From Anoplopoma fimbria (Eukaryota; Chordata; Actinopteri; Perciformes; Anoplopomatidae): a stretch of DNA of 64,000 bases. Positions 40,401-53,400 of the stretch are shown piece by piece. The notes beneath the pieces are model-generated. The model did not search any database. It saw only the letters and a program-made list of their open reading frames with translations, and was not told the origin of the DNA. The position numbers and the translations under genes were made by a program. The stretch spans positions 5,575,361-5,639,360 of the forward strand of contig NC_072467.1 of NCBI RefSeq assembly GCF_027596085.1. Reading direction: 5' to 3'. Numbering within the stretch: the first letter of the stretch is position 1; each line of letters opens with the position of its first letter.

Positions 40401-43400
40401 TAACACTAACAGAAATGCCTTAAGGAAAAAATCACATTCTTTTATGTGGATATACAATCAGTGTTGAAGATAGATGTAGTTCAAAGGGAACAAGAAGTTT
40501 TTTTGTGTGACATGTAGAGAACGTCCCCCTGGCTCCTTTTATACATCCATGAGCTACCCAGAGAAATCACTGCTGAAATCGCCTGTAGTTCTTCCTACCA
40601 CAACTACGTCACTGTCACAAATGATGGTGCTGGATGCAGAAAGAACAAACGATTTTGCAGCTTAGATAAAGAGAACAGCAGGAATTTTTGGTCGGTATTA
40701 AACACTCTGAAAATGATTTATGTTTATATTCAACTTATTTTAGTAGACTAGAAGCATAGATACACATTATCATTATCATAAACATTGAGTGGGTATAGCA
40801 ATGATTTATGAGAGTTGGAGTCTAAATACTGGAGCCAATACTGAGGGATAGAAGTATTTGGCAATGTTACGTACATTGCCAGTCAATTGTTCTGTGGTTT
40901 ATTAAATGGGTGCTGCTGGTAGTCGGAGAGCAGTGCGCTGTGAGCCTCTGCTTTGGATAGAAGTGTGCTGACAGTTTTGAAGTATGGCAGTGACATTTGG
41001 GAAGGGTTTCCAGTTACCCATATCCTCTGCCTCCCAGACCAGAACTGTACCTGAATATAGATGAGCTGCAAACCAACTACTGTGGCAGGCTAACAATTCA
41101 AGTGGTCATGTTCAACCCCCCTGCTGTCAAGTTCAATGTCATTGTGATAGTTTTAATTTGTGCCCATGTGAGATTTGTCCATACTTTCAGAAAGATTTTC
41201 AAATGAAATTGTTATATATTTTTCGTATAATCACTATAACAAAGCAAAGATACCATTTTGACAAAAGTGCTGGAAAATATACTACAAAGATAACCTTTTT
41301 TGTTTAGTTATTCCTTATTATAGACAGTATACTATCAATTCTAAGCAGGTTTTGAGTTTGTAATGTGTTGGAACGGAAAAAGGGCCAAAAGTCAAGAGCA
41401 TGCATACTGAAAAACAAGCAAAGATTTTTGAGTGTGTTGTTGATGTAGACCACTTTACCACAAAGCTATGATCAATGGAAATTGAGGAGCTGCTTGCAGC
41501 TGCACAAAATTTAAATATATTGCAAATTGTGGTTACACTGCTCCAGAAAGATCTTGGAAAACATGCAAAAAAGTAGTTAAAATATACGAGTTCCATTTGT
41601 TAAGTTTAATGTGGGTGAATGTCTTGTACATTTACTGCAAAAACAATAAATGATAAAGACAAGGAGGGGATATACTAGATACAATCAGTATGAAGTATGG
41701 ATTTGGCAGCAATGGTCTCTGTCTGTTGTGGGTTCTAAACGTCCTAATTGATCCCGGCAATTATAAAATCAAAGTCTGAAATATGCCTCACAGCAAGTCA
41801 TAAGCTCTTGGAGTGCCTTACATATCTCTTAGCCAACAACAACAATTAATTTAATTAATTAATCTATTGTTTTATAAGTTGACTATACATGCGATCAGTA
41901 TCTGCTGACTTTGAGCATGCTCCTCAAGCTTCCTAGCTCCATTGATGCACGCTAATGTGTCTCTTCCAAATCAAATTTTTGCTTGTGAAAAGTTCAGTTC
42001 AGTATCCAGTATGGAAGTTATACATCATTTTGGAAAGCTGATCTTATTTCTTTACCCAACTTATCACCTCCATTGATTTTGGAACTTCTTTTGTGTTTCC
42101 CGACCACCAGGTTGGAAACCTAGGATAAATGTAAGTCGATGACATTTCCACAGTTAAATTTAGTAGCCATGGGCTTTTAAAAGTAAAGTTGTCACACAAA
42201 CAGAACTGGATCTTGACTTGTGCGCTGTTCTTGTGTTAAGTCCACCTGTCTCATCATCACACCATGTTCAGGTCTGGTCATCTCTGCTACGCTGCCTCAC
42301 AAGCTTATGGCTATTCCATGGTACCACGACACAGGGTTTCCTTTCCTAAATGGGACAAATGTTCAATTGAGAATATGCATATATTAAGAATCAGAACAGA
42401 GACTAGCTGTTCCTAATACCAGGTCACATGTTCTGGCTGTGTTGCAGCTGCTTGTTAGTACGAATTTGTGAAAAAATTGACTGTAGTTTTCAGTGACTCT
42501 TGGTGATTTTTCTACATGTGTACAGGCGGGTGTGAAGGGAAAACTTGGCAGACTACTCGGGATTTTTGAGGTAAGCTTGTCAAACTCACGGAAAATTATA
42601 ATATATTCTCATATTGCATACAACTCATGATATAACACTGATTCAAATCTTGTATCAGCTTAGCTGGTAACCCTACTATAATGCCTAGGATGCCTATGTA
42701 GGCATGCCTCCTGCTTTTGTGCCAGTCCTCAGAATCAGCCAGTGTGTTAAGGTATTTTTTGTACTGTGTTAACTTCATGTCTTTTGTTGTATATGCAAGC
42801 TTTGTTTGCATTGCATTTACACAGTTTATTGCAGTGATGTGAAGTGTCTTCATCTAAACCTTTGCAGCAAAATAAAGACAGTAAGCACAGGACGTACGTC
42901 TTCACCCTCATAGTGACGGAAACACTGGAAGACTGGGAGGACTCTGTCAAAATTGGTATGTCTCGACGTAGAAAAAAAACCATTTGCAACAAATTTGTTT
43001 TGTTCCAGGGGTATATTGAAACTAAATTAATCTGATTGAGGTTATCAAGTACAAACATTTTGGTTTTCAGGCAAATTAAAACATGTACATTATGCGTAAT
43101 TCATATCATTAAGCACTTCATAATATTTCTGTGCACAATCTTAATCGCATACAGAAGTAATTCTGACTCTCAATCAGTTTAATTGATTTTGTTGTTTTTT
43201 TGACGTGTGTGACAGTTGAGAAAGACTGTTGGGGTCTTCAGTCATCACTTTGTAAACTGAGAAACTGGGACACATTCTTTCCCAGAAAGTCAAACCACCC
43301 GATCTACAGTGTTGCAGTCCTACAGCAGCAATTTGTCCTCCTAAGTTAACTACCACTCTGCGTGGGCTCTACAGCATTATTGATATATTATCCCATTTAA

Positions 43401-45081
43401 TCGACAATGTTCTCTTAAAACATCAGGAGGCGTCATATTGGAGATAATTGATAAGGACCTAAGTGATTAGCTGATTGACAGAAAACTAATCTGCGACTAT
43501 TTTCAAAAATCCATTAACTGTTAAGTAATTTACCAAGATAAAACATCCTCTGGTTCTAGTTTCTCAATGTTGAGGAGTTTGTGCTCTTCTGTTTTATTTG
43601 ATAGTCAACTGAACTTCAAGATTTTGGACTGCTGGTTGGATAAAAAAAGGTATCTAAAAATGTAAACCTGGGCTTTAGCATTCTTCACTAGTTCAGACAT
43701 TTTGCATTTCATCTATAAATGATTATGAAAATGATCATCAGCCCTTAAATTAATAACCTTTCCCTCATATCTTACTTTTGACCAATCATTGAAAAATAAT
43801 GTTGCCTGTTGTGTGGATTATGTGTAGCCATGTGATCACTATTTGTTTTGAATATGGTTCGTATTTAAAATCTAATGCTTTTCTTTAGACTTAGTAGCTC
43901 AAAAGGTTAACTATTGCCAATCTATAGCCAGTCTGTAAAAAAGTGGTTGTGATCATTTACTCCCTTCATCAACACATATAGAGTTTAGTCTCTTTTCAAG
44001 GGGGAGGAATGTTTGTTGTGTCCAGTTGTTTTCCAGTTCTCATCACTCACCACAGCCCCCTCCATACTTGTCCTCTCTGGTCTAATTTACTCAAACCCTC
44101 TACTGAAAGGCCAGTGTATATTTGCATGATAATAATAATAATTATAATAGAACGAATTTACCAAAATGCTCTTTGGAATAGAATTTGAGGAAATTATGGG
44201 TTTGAATTATGAATAACTCCCAGCTGACGGTTTAAGGGACACATAGTTTTTATGGAAGGTGCTTTTCTTAGGAAGGTTTGTTGACATGAGGGCTTCATAA
44301 ACACTAACCGAAGTAGGTCAGGAATGTCCATTTCCAGTCTGACTTGAGTGCTGAACATGTTCTGAACAGTTTATTCCTGAGTGTGTTGTATACTATTGTG
44401 GTATACAACAAAAATGAGAAAAAGAGAACCGTAGAAAATGATTTAATGCTGATTTCTTGCTTATCTCTTATCAAGCTTAAACACTAAAGCTAATTAAGAA
44501 CACTGAAGTGAAAAATATGAATGATGGCAGTTCAGATTATTGTTATCCATATGTTATCATCCATTGTGTATTTATGTGTAGTTAAAAGGGTCATTATGCT
44601 TGAAACAGAGTGCTTGTTCAATCGGCGAACAGCCTCTCAAACCCCTCTTACCACACCTTTCCAACATCTGAATAGGGAAGGCTAAATCCAACAGTTTTTC
44701 CCAAGGCAGAAATTCTGACAGATTTAAAACCACACGGCCTCAGGTTCTATCCCAACAACGTTCAGTGTAGTCTATGGTTGTTGATTAAGTGCCATTGAGC
44801 GCAACACCAAACATCTGATGATCAGTCTGTGTCCTCTCTTGAATGTTTTCACAGGAAGGAAGAGAAAGTGGTTCAAAGTTGACGAGGCCATCAGGGTGCT
44901 GCAGAGCCACAAGCCTGTCCATGCAGAGTACCTACGAAGGCTCACAAGCACCTGTAACCCCCCCTGTGGTCCTGTGTGTAGCCCGACTAATGGCAACACC
45001 CCGAGCTCCCAAGTGAGGGACAACGACACGCCTCACTATGTTGTTTGCTCCACAGAGGGCTCAGAACTAGGCAACAGATAG
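34468..45081 (+). CDS. nudt4: Diphosphoinositol polyphosphate phosphohydrolase 2 (DIPP2), 5 exons
   Basis: Exons 34468-34566, 39597-39707, 42526-42570, 42868-42955 and 44855-45081 (TAG) join in phase to give 189 aa, slightly longer than human NUDT4 (180). The enzyme hydrolyses inositol pyrophosphates such as InsP7 and InsP8, and also diadenosine polyphosphates. The N-terminus MMKFKPNQTRTYDGEGF and RRAACLCF match the family. The Nudix box GX5EX7REUXEEXGU is intact: G51, E57, R65-E66, E69-E70 and G72. It is split between exons 2 and 3 (REVYEE|AGVKG). Later motifs are LGIFEQNKD, TETLEDWEDS and RKWFKVDEAI. The C-terminal tail adds extra cysteines (CNPPCGPVC) and is otherwise variable. The two ATGs at the start match the MM of other family members. 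NUDT3-type paralogues are less likely given the ube2n-eea1 context. Confidence 0.95.
34567..39596 (+). other. nudt4: nudt4 intron 1 (5 kb)
   Basis: The largest intron of the gene. It includes a repeat at about 38855-39110. A CT-rich stretch with less AT-bias at about 35700-36000 might be regulatory, but nothing specific can be shown. A 10-G run is at 37561-37570. Confidence 0.75.
38855..39110. repeat. Interspersed repeat with TAGTCGAC/TCGACTA motifs
   Basis: The left part reads GGGCTGCCCACTATTAGTCG and the right part AAATCAACTAATCGATTAGTCGAC. These are inverted-type ends I associate with a common fish repeat of probable DNA-transposon origin. Internal sequence is AT-rich and non-coding. Confidence 0.5.
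39708..42525 (+). other. nudt4: nudt4 intron 2
   Basis: A 2.8-kb intron in the middle of the Nudix box. Its short open frames show no recognisable protein. Nothing else seen. Confidence 0.8.
42956..44854 (+). other. nudt4: nudt4 intron 4
   Basis: A 1.9-kb intron with one repeat (about 43440-43750) and a 9-bp inverted repeat GTTGTATAC/GTATACAAC near 44386-44410. No coding exon apart from the flanking ones. Confidence 0.8.
43440..43750. repeat. Interspersed repeat with AATCGATTAA-derived ends
   Basis: The left portion GATTGACAGAAAACTAATCTG and the right portion ATAAATGATTATGAAAATGATCATCAGCCC, with TTTTGGACTGCTGGTTGGA inside, match the phrase order of a very common teleost repeat. It is diverged. 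Confidence 0.6.
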
Positions 45082-46760
45082 GACGTTCAGCAGAAGCTAA
45101 CAGTTTTTTTAAGAGGACAACGCGATGGACATCTGGAAAAGACTTCTGCATTGATTGCATTACTAACGCAGCCTCTTAATATGTACAGTATGGACTTCCT
45201 TTAAGTTGATTTAAAACCCATTTTTAGGGAGTGCCAACATGTTTTCCAAGTATATTTAAGATTTTATATGTATATATTTTTTAACACCATCAACTGCTAA
45301 TGGAGCAAATGTTTCCATTAAAGGCATTCAGCTTTAGATGGATTTTCTAAACGAGCTGCTTCTGCCGTGTAGGTCCTGTTTAGTCTTTAATGCAGAATAC
45401 TTGACTAGCAATGCACACAAGTATTTGGGTTGTGCTCTTAGAGGAAGTCATACAGTGACTCAGTGCCAAATAATTTCCAACTGCAAGATGTTTTGAAGAG
45501 GAGCGGTTACATATGAATGAGTCACTTATTACAATTAGGACACTTTTAGGCTGTGAAACTAATGTCACCTGACCACAACTGAAGTCTTGTGAGGTATTTC
45601 GCCCAAAGACAGCTGGGGGCAAAGTCTGCTTTGATACAACATGTGTAAACACTTTGCTCCTCCTATAATTACCACTTTACGAGTACACACAGGATCATCT
45701 CTAATCATTAGTAAAAGAGTAACGCTGTCATAAAGATTAAGCTTTATACCAGTCACCATATGGAAATGGAGACTTGGCTTTTTTCAATTTAACAGTTAGG
45801 CTGAATGTTAAATTGAACAAATAACAGTGTAATGGTAGTTAGATAAATATCAACTTTTGTATAATGGAACGGAACTGCTGTCAACATAATCAAAACTAGC
45901 AAATGTGCCAAAGAAAGACTATTCAACAGTACAGACTCTATCACACAAGAAATAATACATATCTGCAGAAGACACTATAATTATTAAGTGCATTTGACAA
46001 ATTGTCCAGTTAATGTTGGGCTGAGAGGCCTTTTGTTTTACGGCAGAATTACAATGTGCTTTAGTCTGATTCTTCTAAGTGCCTTCACAAACAATACTAA
46101 CTTGTGTTTAGTTTCTACTAGACACTGCACACCCAACAGCCCTTACTGGCAGCAGTACAATCAGCCCCTATATTTCTCAGCTGTGGTAAGATTTAAACAA
46201 TTGGATTTTGGAGGAATTGTTACAATTTAATCTACAGTATTTAGTATGAATTGATTGAATTTATTTATTTATTTATGTTTCAAAGGGAAAAACTCCCTCC
46301 CATCATGAACAGGAAACTATGACCGGTAGTCATGGTCAGTGTGTCGGACTTCTTTTGTCAGCACAACAGAAAGAGAATGCAACCTACAGTACCAGTCAAA
46401 AGTTTGGACACACCTTCTCATTCAACTACTTTGAAGAATCTAAAATATAAAACATATTCTGGTTTGTTGAGCATTTATTTGTTTACCACATAATTCCATA
46501 TGTGTTCCTTCATAGTTTGGATGTCTTCAATATTAATCTACAATGTAGAAAAGAAAAGAAAAAAAACCATTTAATGAGAAGGTGTGAACAAACTTTTGTC
46601 TGGTACTGTATGTTATAAATTCAGTTTATTGAATATCATTGACGCTTCTTGATACACTTCATAATAAATCCCTTTTTTTTTTTTATTTGTTTGTGTGACA
46701 GGACTTTTCAGCAATGTGCCATGGTGTTGTATATAAAACCTTTAAATAAAAAAACGTTTA
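45082..46760 (+). other. nudt4: nudt4 3' UTR and short spacer to eea1
   Basis: Non-coding sequence follows the stop. An AATAAA at 46745-46750 could end a long 3' UTR of about 1.7 kb, which would place the MITE at 46385-46610 inside the transcript. Shorter forms are possible. Confidence 0.5.
46385..46610. mobile_element. MITE with terminal inverted repeats, TA flanks (Tc1/mariner-type)
   Basis: The 226-bp element starts TACAGTACCAGTCAAAAG, then TTTGGACACACCTTCTCATT. The other end, reverse complemented, is TACAGTACCAGACAAAAG, then TTTGTTCACACCTTCTCATT. The inverted repeats of about 38 bp differ at a few positions. TA at each end fits TA target-site insertion. There is no coding capacity. Confidence 0.88.
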
Positions 46761-46860
46761 TTGACCATCTCCATTCCGACATTGTTTGTATCAGTGCAGT
46801 ATAACTATGACAGCACTTTGTTATTAATAATCTTGAATACAGCCAGGCCCCATGTCCTGC

Positions 46861-46999
46861 TTATCATCCTCCCCATGCCCCGCCCATCCGCCGCTGCTGT
46901 CTGAGCTCGGTCAGGTGTTCGTCGTACAACCACGTAAACTTTGCATTTGGTAAACTGATTGGATTTTGTTTGGGGGGGAAAAAAAATACAGTCGAGGCC
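46861..46999 (+). promoter_or_regulatory. eea1: Probable eea1 promoter and 5' UTR
   Basis: A GC box GCCCCGCCC at 46877-46885 lies about 120 nt before the ATG at 47000, in a locally GC-rich stretch without a TATA box. Another GTGGGCGGGG box (about 47161-47170) is in the first intron. The start is ATG 47000, because the exon reads MLRRILQ as in the mammalian protein. Confidence 0.5.
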
Positions 47000-49900
47000 A
47001 TGCTCAGACGGATACTTCAAATGGTAAGCTCCTGGTTCTAGAAAGTAAACCGTGTCGCCTTTGTTTGGTTAAAGTCGAGTCGTTTTCCTTGGGAGACACA
47101 GGCCTATCCTTGTCTGCTTTCATGGTGGGGACGCACGTTTTAAAACACAGTGTGTAGTAGGTGGGCGGGGTTTTTATTTGTATCGAACGGGAGTTCCTCG
47201 ATTTGGAATAACCCCGCCACCCCGTGAGATCGGAGTGGACATATCAAGCGCTCCTTGTGTGGGGTCGCTACAGCTAGCTATCAAATGCTAACTTGGTTCG
47301 ATTAGTTGATGCTAACGTTGCTCCTGACAGCGATGTCGCAAGCTAGCACCTGTATTAAAAGCAGGGCAAACTATTGACCAACGTGTCGTACTGTCAGGGT
47401 AAACCGAGGAGTAACGTAGCTAGCTAAACTACTTGGTCACTGAGTCATTTTATTTCCATGGTTCCCGTTAGCTAGCTATGCTCTAGCAGTAGGTTAATTC
47501 ATCGTCCACTCATCACATGCTAACGCTGACGTTAGCATGGTTTTATTTGGGAAGTCCCTTGTCAGTTGGTTTATCGTAACATGAACAAAACATTTGTTTT
47601 AATTACCGTAAATTCAGCCTTTACTAATGTTAATGGTGGCATTGCTGTTTGGATAAAATACCAGCTTGTCATTATAGTTAGCCTTCATGTGGGAGTAAGA
47701 GGTTAGCTACTTAGCTAGCTTAGCTGCAGGACTACATTTACCACAATGCATTGCGAACGTTACCTGCATCATTGTGGACAGTTTGAAGTTCCGGCCGTGT
47801 ATCAAGGGAAATCCATCTGACAGCATTAGTTATGCCTTTAGGTCAGGGACTGTCAGACCGGGACCTGTAGCCTCCAAGTGATTTTATGTGTTTACACAAA
47901 ATAAAACATGTATCATGTTAAGAATCACTGTTTTGTTTACTTAAGGTAAACTCTTCATATAAATAATGTATTTATACAGTGTAGTTGACAACACATACAT
48001 TATTACGGGTTTAGGGGCAAATAGGAAACAATCCAATAGTCTACTCTGAGCCACATCTGTCCTCTATATGATAACGTTAGTGAACCACCACGGAACTGGT
48101 TTACAACATTTGTTATGATGATATTTCATTATATCATGTCATACATTATATATAAAATTGCAGAGATAATGATAACATTCATTTTATAACTGTATTATGT
48201 TGGAGCTATCAGCCACGAACCAAATTTGTTTATTTATACAGTGCTGATGATGGAGATGGAAACATGTTTTAAACTCTACCCATATGGAAAAGATATACAT
48301 ACATTTTACTAAATGTTTATGTCTTCTTATATCTGAAACTTATAAGTAATATATATGACATGGGGCCTTTTGTACGATCTTTTCCATATGGGTGTGCTTA
48401 ATTGTGTATTAGGTAGTTTACATTGCAAAAATTGTATCATGAGACACACAGATGGGAGACACTGGGCATACTTTTGCTGAGGTGCTTCACCAGTTGCAGC
48501 CTTGTGGTTGTTTTAAAAAACAAATTAAATTAATTACATCTGGGCTATTGTTTGCCAGAAGTCTTGGGTTAGACTTTGAAACAAAGAAGGTTCTATGCTC
48601 ATGGGATCTTAGTGGAGCTTTTGGCCATCATGCTATACTAAATGTTTGGACCTAAGCGACGTACCATACATAACCAGATCCACACCATCCCTACCATAAA
48701 GCATGGTGGCAGCATCGTACTGTAGGGATGCTACTCTGCAGGAGGCAGGGTTGTGACAGTAGATAAATAGAAAAAATAAACTGCAAAATACAGAGAAATC
48801 AAGCAGTTACAAAACAATAATGTGGCTAAATCAGAGTCAGAATAAATCCAGTCGGGCATTTGTGGCTGGACTTGAAAATTGCCGATCACTGACAATCTCA
48901 AGAAAGCGTGACAACGCTTCAGCAGTATAGTACTTTTTATAGATATTATACAGCAACTGGAGGAACTGATGCCACCACATACTACAGTGTTGTTAGTCAT
49001 GATACAACTGTCTGAAATATTTATGCTTTCAAATAGAGAATACAACAACATTCCAGGGTAGAGCTATTAGTTTGCATACCATTTATTTAAGGTTTATAGT
49101 ACTAGAGTGCTGTTATACATCCAGATTTAATTGGTTTATGTTCTGTTCTTCAGACTCCTGGGAAGGGGGGCTCCCAGAATGCAGAGTCGGAGCAGCCCAG
49201 CACAGACCTCAACCACGATCAGACGTCTGAGGTAAATTGGACAGATGCCTGTTTTATCTAGCATTCTTTCTACCCTGGAAGCAGATCTGCAGAACTGAAG
49301 AAGATATTATTGAATGGTTGATTCCCATGTTGTGTGTCTGTGTTCAGGGCTTCATCTGTCCTCAATGTATGAAGTCTCACAACTCTGCAGAGGAGCTGTT
49401 TAAGCACTATGAGCTGTTCCATGATACTGGAGACCTGCCAGCTCATATGGCCCCCACTAGGTGAGATATAGAGATGTTGCTGTCACATCATTTATGTCAG
49501 TAAGTCTGACCTTATGGTGACAGAATTTTCATTTGTGTATTTTAGTGAATTAGCTATTTCCTCCTTTTTTAGGGAAGACCTTACTATGCTGCGGCAAGAA
49601 GTTCAGGACTTGCATGTTACTCTCAAGGTAAAGTGGAGTTTTTGAACCCAACGGTGGTCTATGAATGGTCGGTTCACACAAATACTTTATTTTGTGTCTC
49701 CTTTTTCACCCTATTAGGAGGAAAAGTGGTTCTCTGAAGAGCTCAAGAAGGAGTTAGACAAAGTCCAAGGACAACTGAAGCAAGTAATTCCTTCAAGATG
49801 TTTAATATATATTCTAATGATTTTTCTGAACATAAAACTAATTGATAAAACATGATGGCAATGCTTACTCTTACTGTACATGTTTCTCTCTTTCCCTCCT

Positions 49901-50338
49901 TTCCACAGAATGATGGACAGATGACCACAGAGGATGCAGGTAGGGAACATTATACTTAAGATAGCTGTATGAAAAAAAAGCCAAACATCATTCACTAATA
50001 TATGGTGCTCTTTATTTTCAGTCCTTGAAAAGAAGTTGAATGAAGCAGAGACAGAAAAGTTCAACATCAAGCAAATGAAAGACCTGTTTGAGCAGAAGGC
50101 TGCCCAGCTGGCCACGGAGATAGTAGGTTAGTGTGATGCCAGGATACTGGAAGGCCTGTGTCTGTGCGTCTGCATCATTCAACAACACTAAAGTACTCTT
50201 GTACTATTAAGCTCAATCTAGCCATTGCGTTTTGTCTTGCATAAGTTGTTTCTTCAACGTTTGGTTTTATGGACTAAAAGCATGGGTTTTGCATTTTACA
50301 CACGTTTTCCTTAAATCAGATGGTTGATGTGAACAAGT

Positions 50339-50387
<49 letters not shown>

Positions 50388-50409
50388 ATATATATATACA
50401 TACATACAT

Positions 50410-50442
<33 letters not shown>

Positions 50443-53400
50443 TTTTGATATGATTAAATATTTTGAATCATTGAATATGACAGACTTAAAGTCCCGCTAT
50501 GATGAGGAGAAGAGCCTAAGGGAGGCTGCTGACCAGAGGCTGGGCCAACTGACCGAACAGCTACAGAAAGAGAAGCAGGACAATGAGAGACTCCAAACAG
50601 AACTGGTACAGCGCACACTAAGTTTCCATTAAGTATTTATTCTCTTCTTACTAGGCTTGAGTCAAACTTTGGATTTGTGTAGACCTTTCATGAATGCTGT
50701 GCTTTTGTTTCAGAGAATAACGTTTAATCGTAAAAATAAAAGTTGTGGAAGAATCAAAGCAGATATTACTCAGACAATTCTAACTGTATTTGTTTTGTAA
50801 CTATTCAGAGTGGTTGATAGGCGTCGTACAAATATAGGTTTGGTTCTGGAGCTTCAAAGAGACATCCATATACTCGTGATCATTTAAGCTTTTACTAATG
50901 ATCTAGTTTTGATTGATTTTGATACAAAAAAGCCTGTTGTTCCCACTGTCTGCCGCTCAGTTCTCACAGCTTTAACACAGTGTCTCGGATCTGCCCCCTA
51001 GCTGCAGCGGCCGGGAGTGGAGGATGTGGAGGTACTGCAGAAGGAGCTGGTGCAGGTCCAGACACTGATGGACAGTATGACCCGAGAGAGGGAGGTAGAG
51101 ACCGAACGCCTCCAATCCCACTATGAGCAGCTGCAGGCTAACTACACTACCTCAGAGGTGAGTGGACCACATTACCTTGTGTATTGAAATGTAGCTTTTC
51201 AGATTTTCACTTTAACTTTTTCCTGATGTGTTGCAACATAAGTTGCCACTCTTCCAACCTAAATTGTCCCTGCCACATGCACACTGATTCCTACAGTTTT
51301 CATATAATCTACAAGATTGTAGTGTTCATTTGAAATACAGTCGTAGTTGTTTAAATTTAACCGGCCATTTACTCTGGGCCACCCACTGTAGTTGTAAGAT
51401 TCATATTCAGAAATAGCTCTGAAAATAGCTGCGGTATGCCATACCGGATGGCTTTGTGCCTATTTCTATCTAATTAATGCCTGATAACGAATTTAGATTT
51501 GTCTCCTGCATTTTCTTTCCCAGAAGGATGTTCTCCTTTTGAACATCTCTTCATATGATCTCAGTTTTCATGCTTTTATAATTGAGGAACAACATTCTGA
51601 ATAAATTTGAAAGCTGTCTGGTTGTTGATCATGTTCTAGCTCTTAAGATGATAAATTACATGTTCCTTTGCTACAAGCTGAAACTGTAGTTAAAATTCAT
51701 TGAGGGTTTAAACTCCATAGAATTAACATGTTGGAGTTTTAGTGGTCAGCAGTCAGTCTCCAGTTTGGCTAGCGACATGTCAACATCCAAAACATAACAT
51801 AACAGTTAACGTTACATTCAGGTTTATGCATTGCCTGCCCTTGCAACAGAATACAAAAAAACAAAGCCCTTTCTGAATAAAACGATAAGTGTAATGCCGC
51901 CTCAGCATGATGTCACAATTAAATGTGGTAAATGTGAAATTTACCACAAATGTGAATTGATTATTAATTCTCTCATCCCAATAGTATCTGGCTCTGAATA
52001 GCAGATTGGACGTTTGCTGTTGTATTGTGACTCACCTTTGTATGTGTCTCTCTTTCCCTCCCTTTCCTCTTTTGCTCCTCACACACTGTATCCCTTCACA
52101 ACACTTACTCTTTCTTCAAGATTCGTAAACTGGAGGTAAACTATGTTGTTTCAAGTTGGCCCCAAACTCTGATTTTATCTTTTTGAGTTACTCTTAAGTT
52201 TGAAAAGTTTGTCAGAAAAGTTTTTTATTTTATTTTAACCCTGTGTTACCTATTCATGTTGTTTTTGCATTTTTGTGCGTGTGAATCCGCGTTGTTACTC
52301 ATCCATGTTTTTAGTTTTTTCTTCTTTTATGACATTCCTTCACAGTGGTGCGTCAGTTCTTTAAATGTTCACTTAATGGTTTGCAAAAAGAGCGTAACAT
52401 GTGTGTCTATTGTATTGCAGACGACCATATCCCAACTAAAAGCAGAGCTGGAGAAGGGTCCACAGGAAGCAGCTGTCTACACGCAACAGATTCACCAGCT
52501 GCAGAGCAATCTGAATAATTTGCAGCAGCAAAGCCAGGTACCACACACACCAACAACTGCAGTTATTATAGTCATATGACACGGACACAAATCCGATAAC
52601 TGCAGGCGCTGTATGCTGTACAATGTGTAGCAGATACTTCTGAAGTATCTGCTACACATTGTACAGCATATGATTGTATACAATTTACTTTTACAACAGT
52701 ATTGTTAATAAGCCTTGCCAGCCACCCCTCAAGTACAGAGCACACCATCTCAGTGTCTGTAAACCTTCCTCTGTTGCCTGGCATCAGGCCTCATCACAAT
52801 GCCCTGCTGTCGTCAGCCCTATTTGGCAACCCAGACATGTTGATACAAAAACCACATGCAGCTCTATAATTAAACCAGCAGGGGGGGGTCTCTGCCATGC
52901 CAGCTCTGTCTCTTGGGGTGAAATACAATCACAGGTAACTGCACTGTTGCAATGGGAAATGCACAATGGAGGCAAAGAATTCCGGCCAGTGATTGATCCT
53001 CCCACATCAGGCATGTCAATGCTGTCTCTGCCAAGTAGGTTTCCGGTTAAGAGGAGGATTACAGTGTGTTGCCCCCACCCCAATTTCTCCTCACAACAGG
53101 ATACCCTGAGATCTGATACAGATCCTTATCTCATGAGAATAGAGACAAAAGTGATGGAGCAGACAGTGAGACACAGAGGATTAGGACTAAGAACAGACAG
53201 ATGAACGACCAACAGGGGTTTCCATTGGTCTGTAACTCCAGGATTAGAGAGTAGAGACCCAGCAGGGTGCTATGACAATGACACAAGAGAAGCCCAGCGA
53301 CGATGCCGTGAGAAGCAGAGGGATGCATAGAATAGGAGGGGATAAAGTGTCAGCAGAGGGTTGTTAATATTGTCCAGCTGCTGTGGTGGCCTGCAGGGGT

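Larger units (their letters stand above)
47024..49153 (+). other. eea1: eea1 intron 1 (2.1 kb)
   Basis: The intron follows an 8-codon first exon. Its start is rich in GCTAGC motifs. It contains a 17-bp inverted repeat element (48278-48393) and a decayed Tc1-like transposase fragment (about 48450-48760). Confidence 0.85.

Noticed and set aside
52674..53204. Plus-strand 176-codon open frame in an eea1 intron
   Set aside because: No recognisable domain, and the flanking exons join in phase without it.
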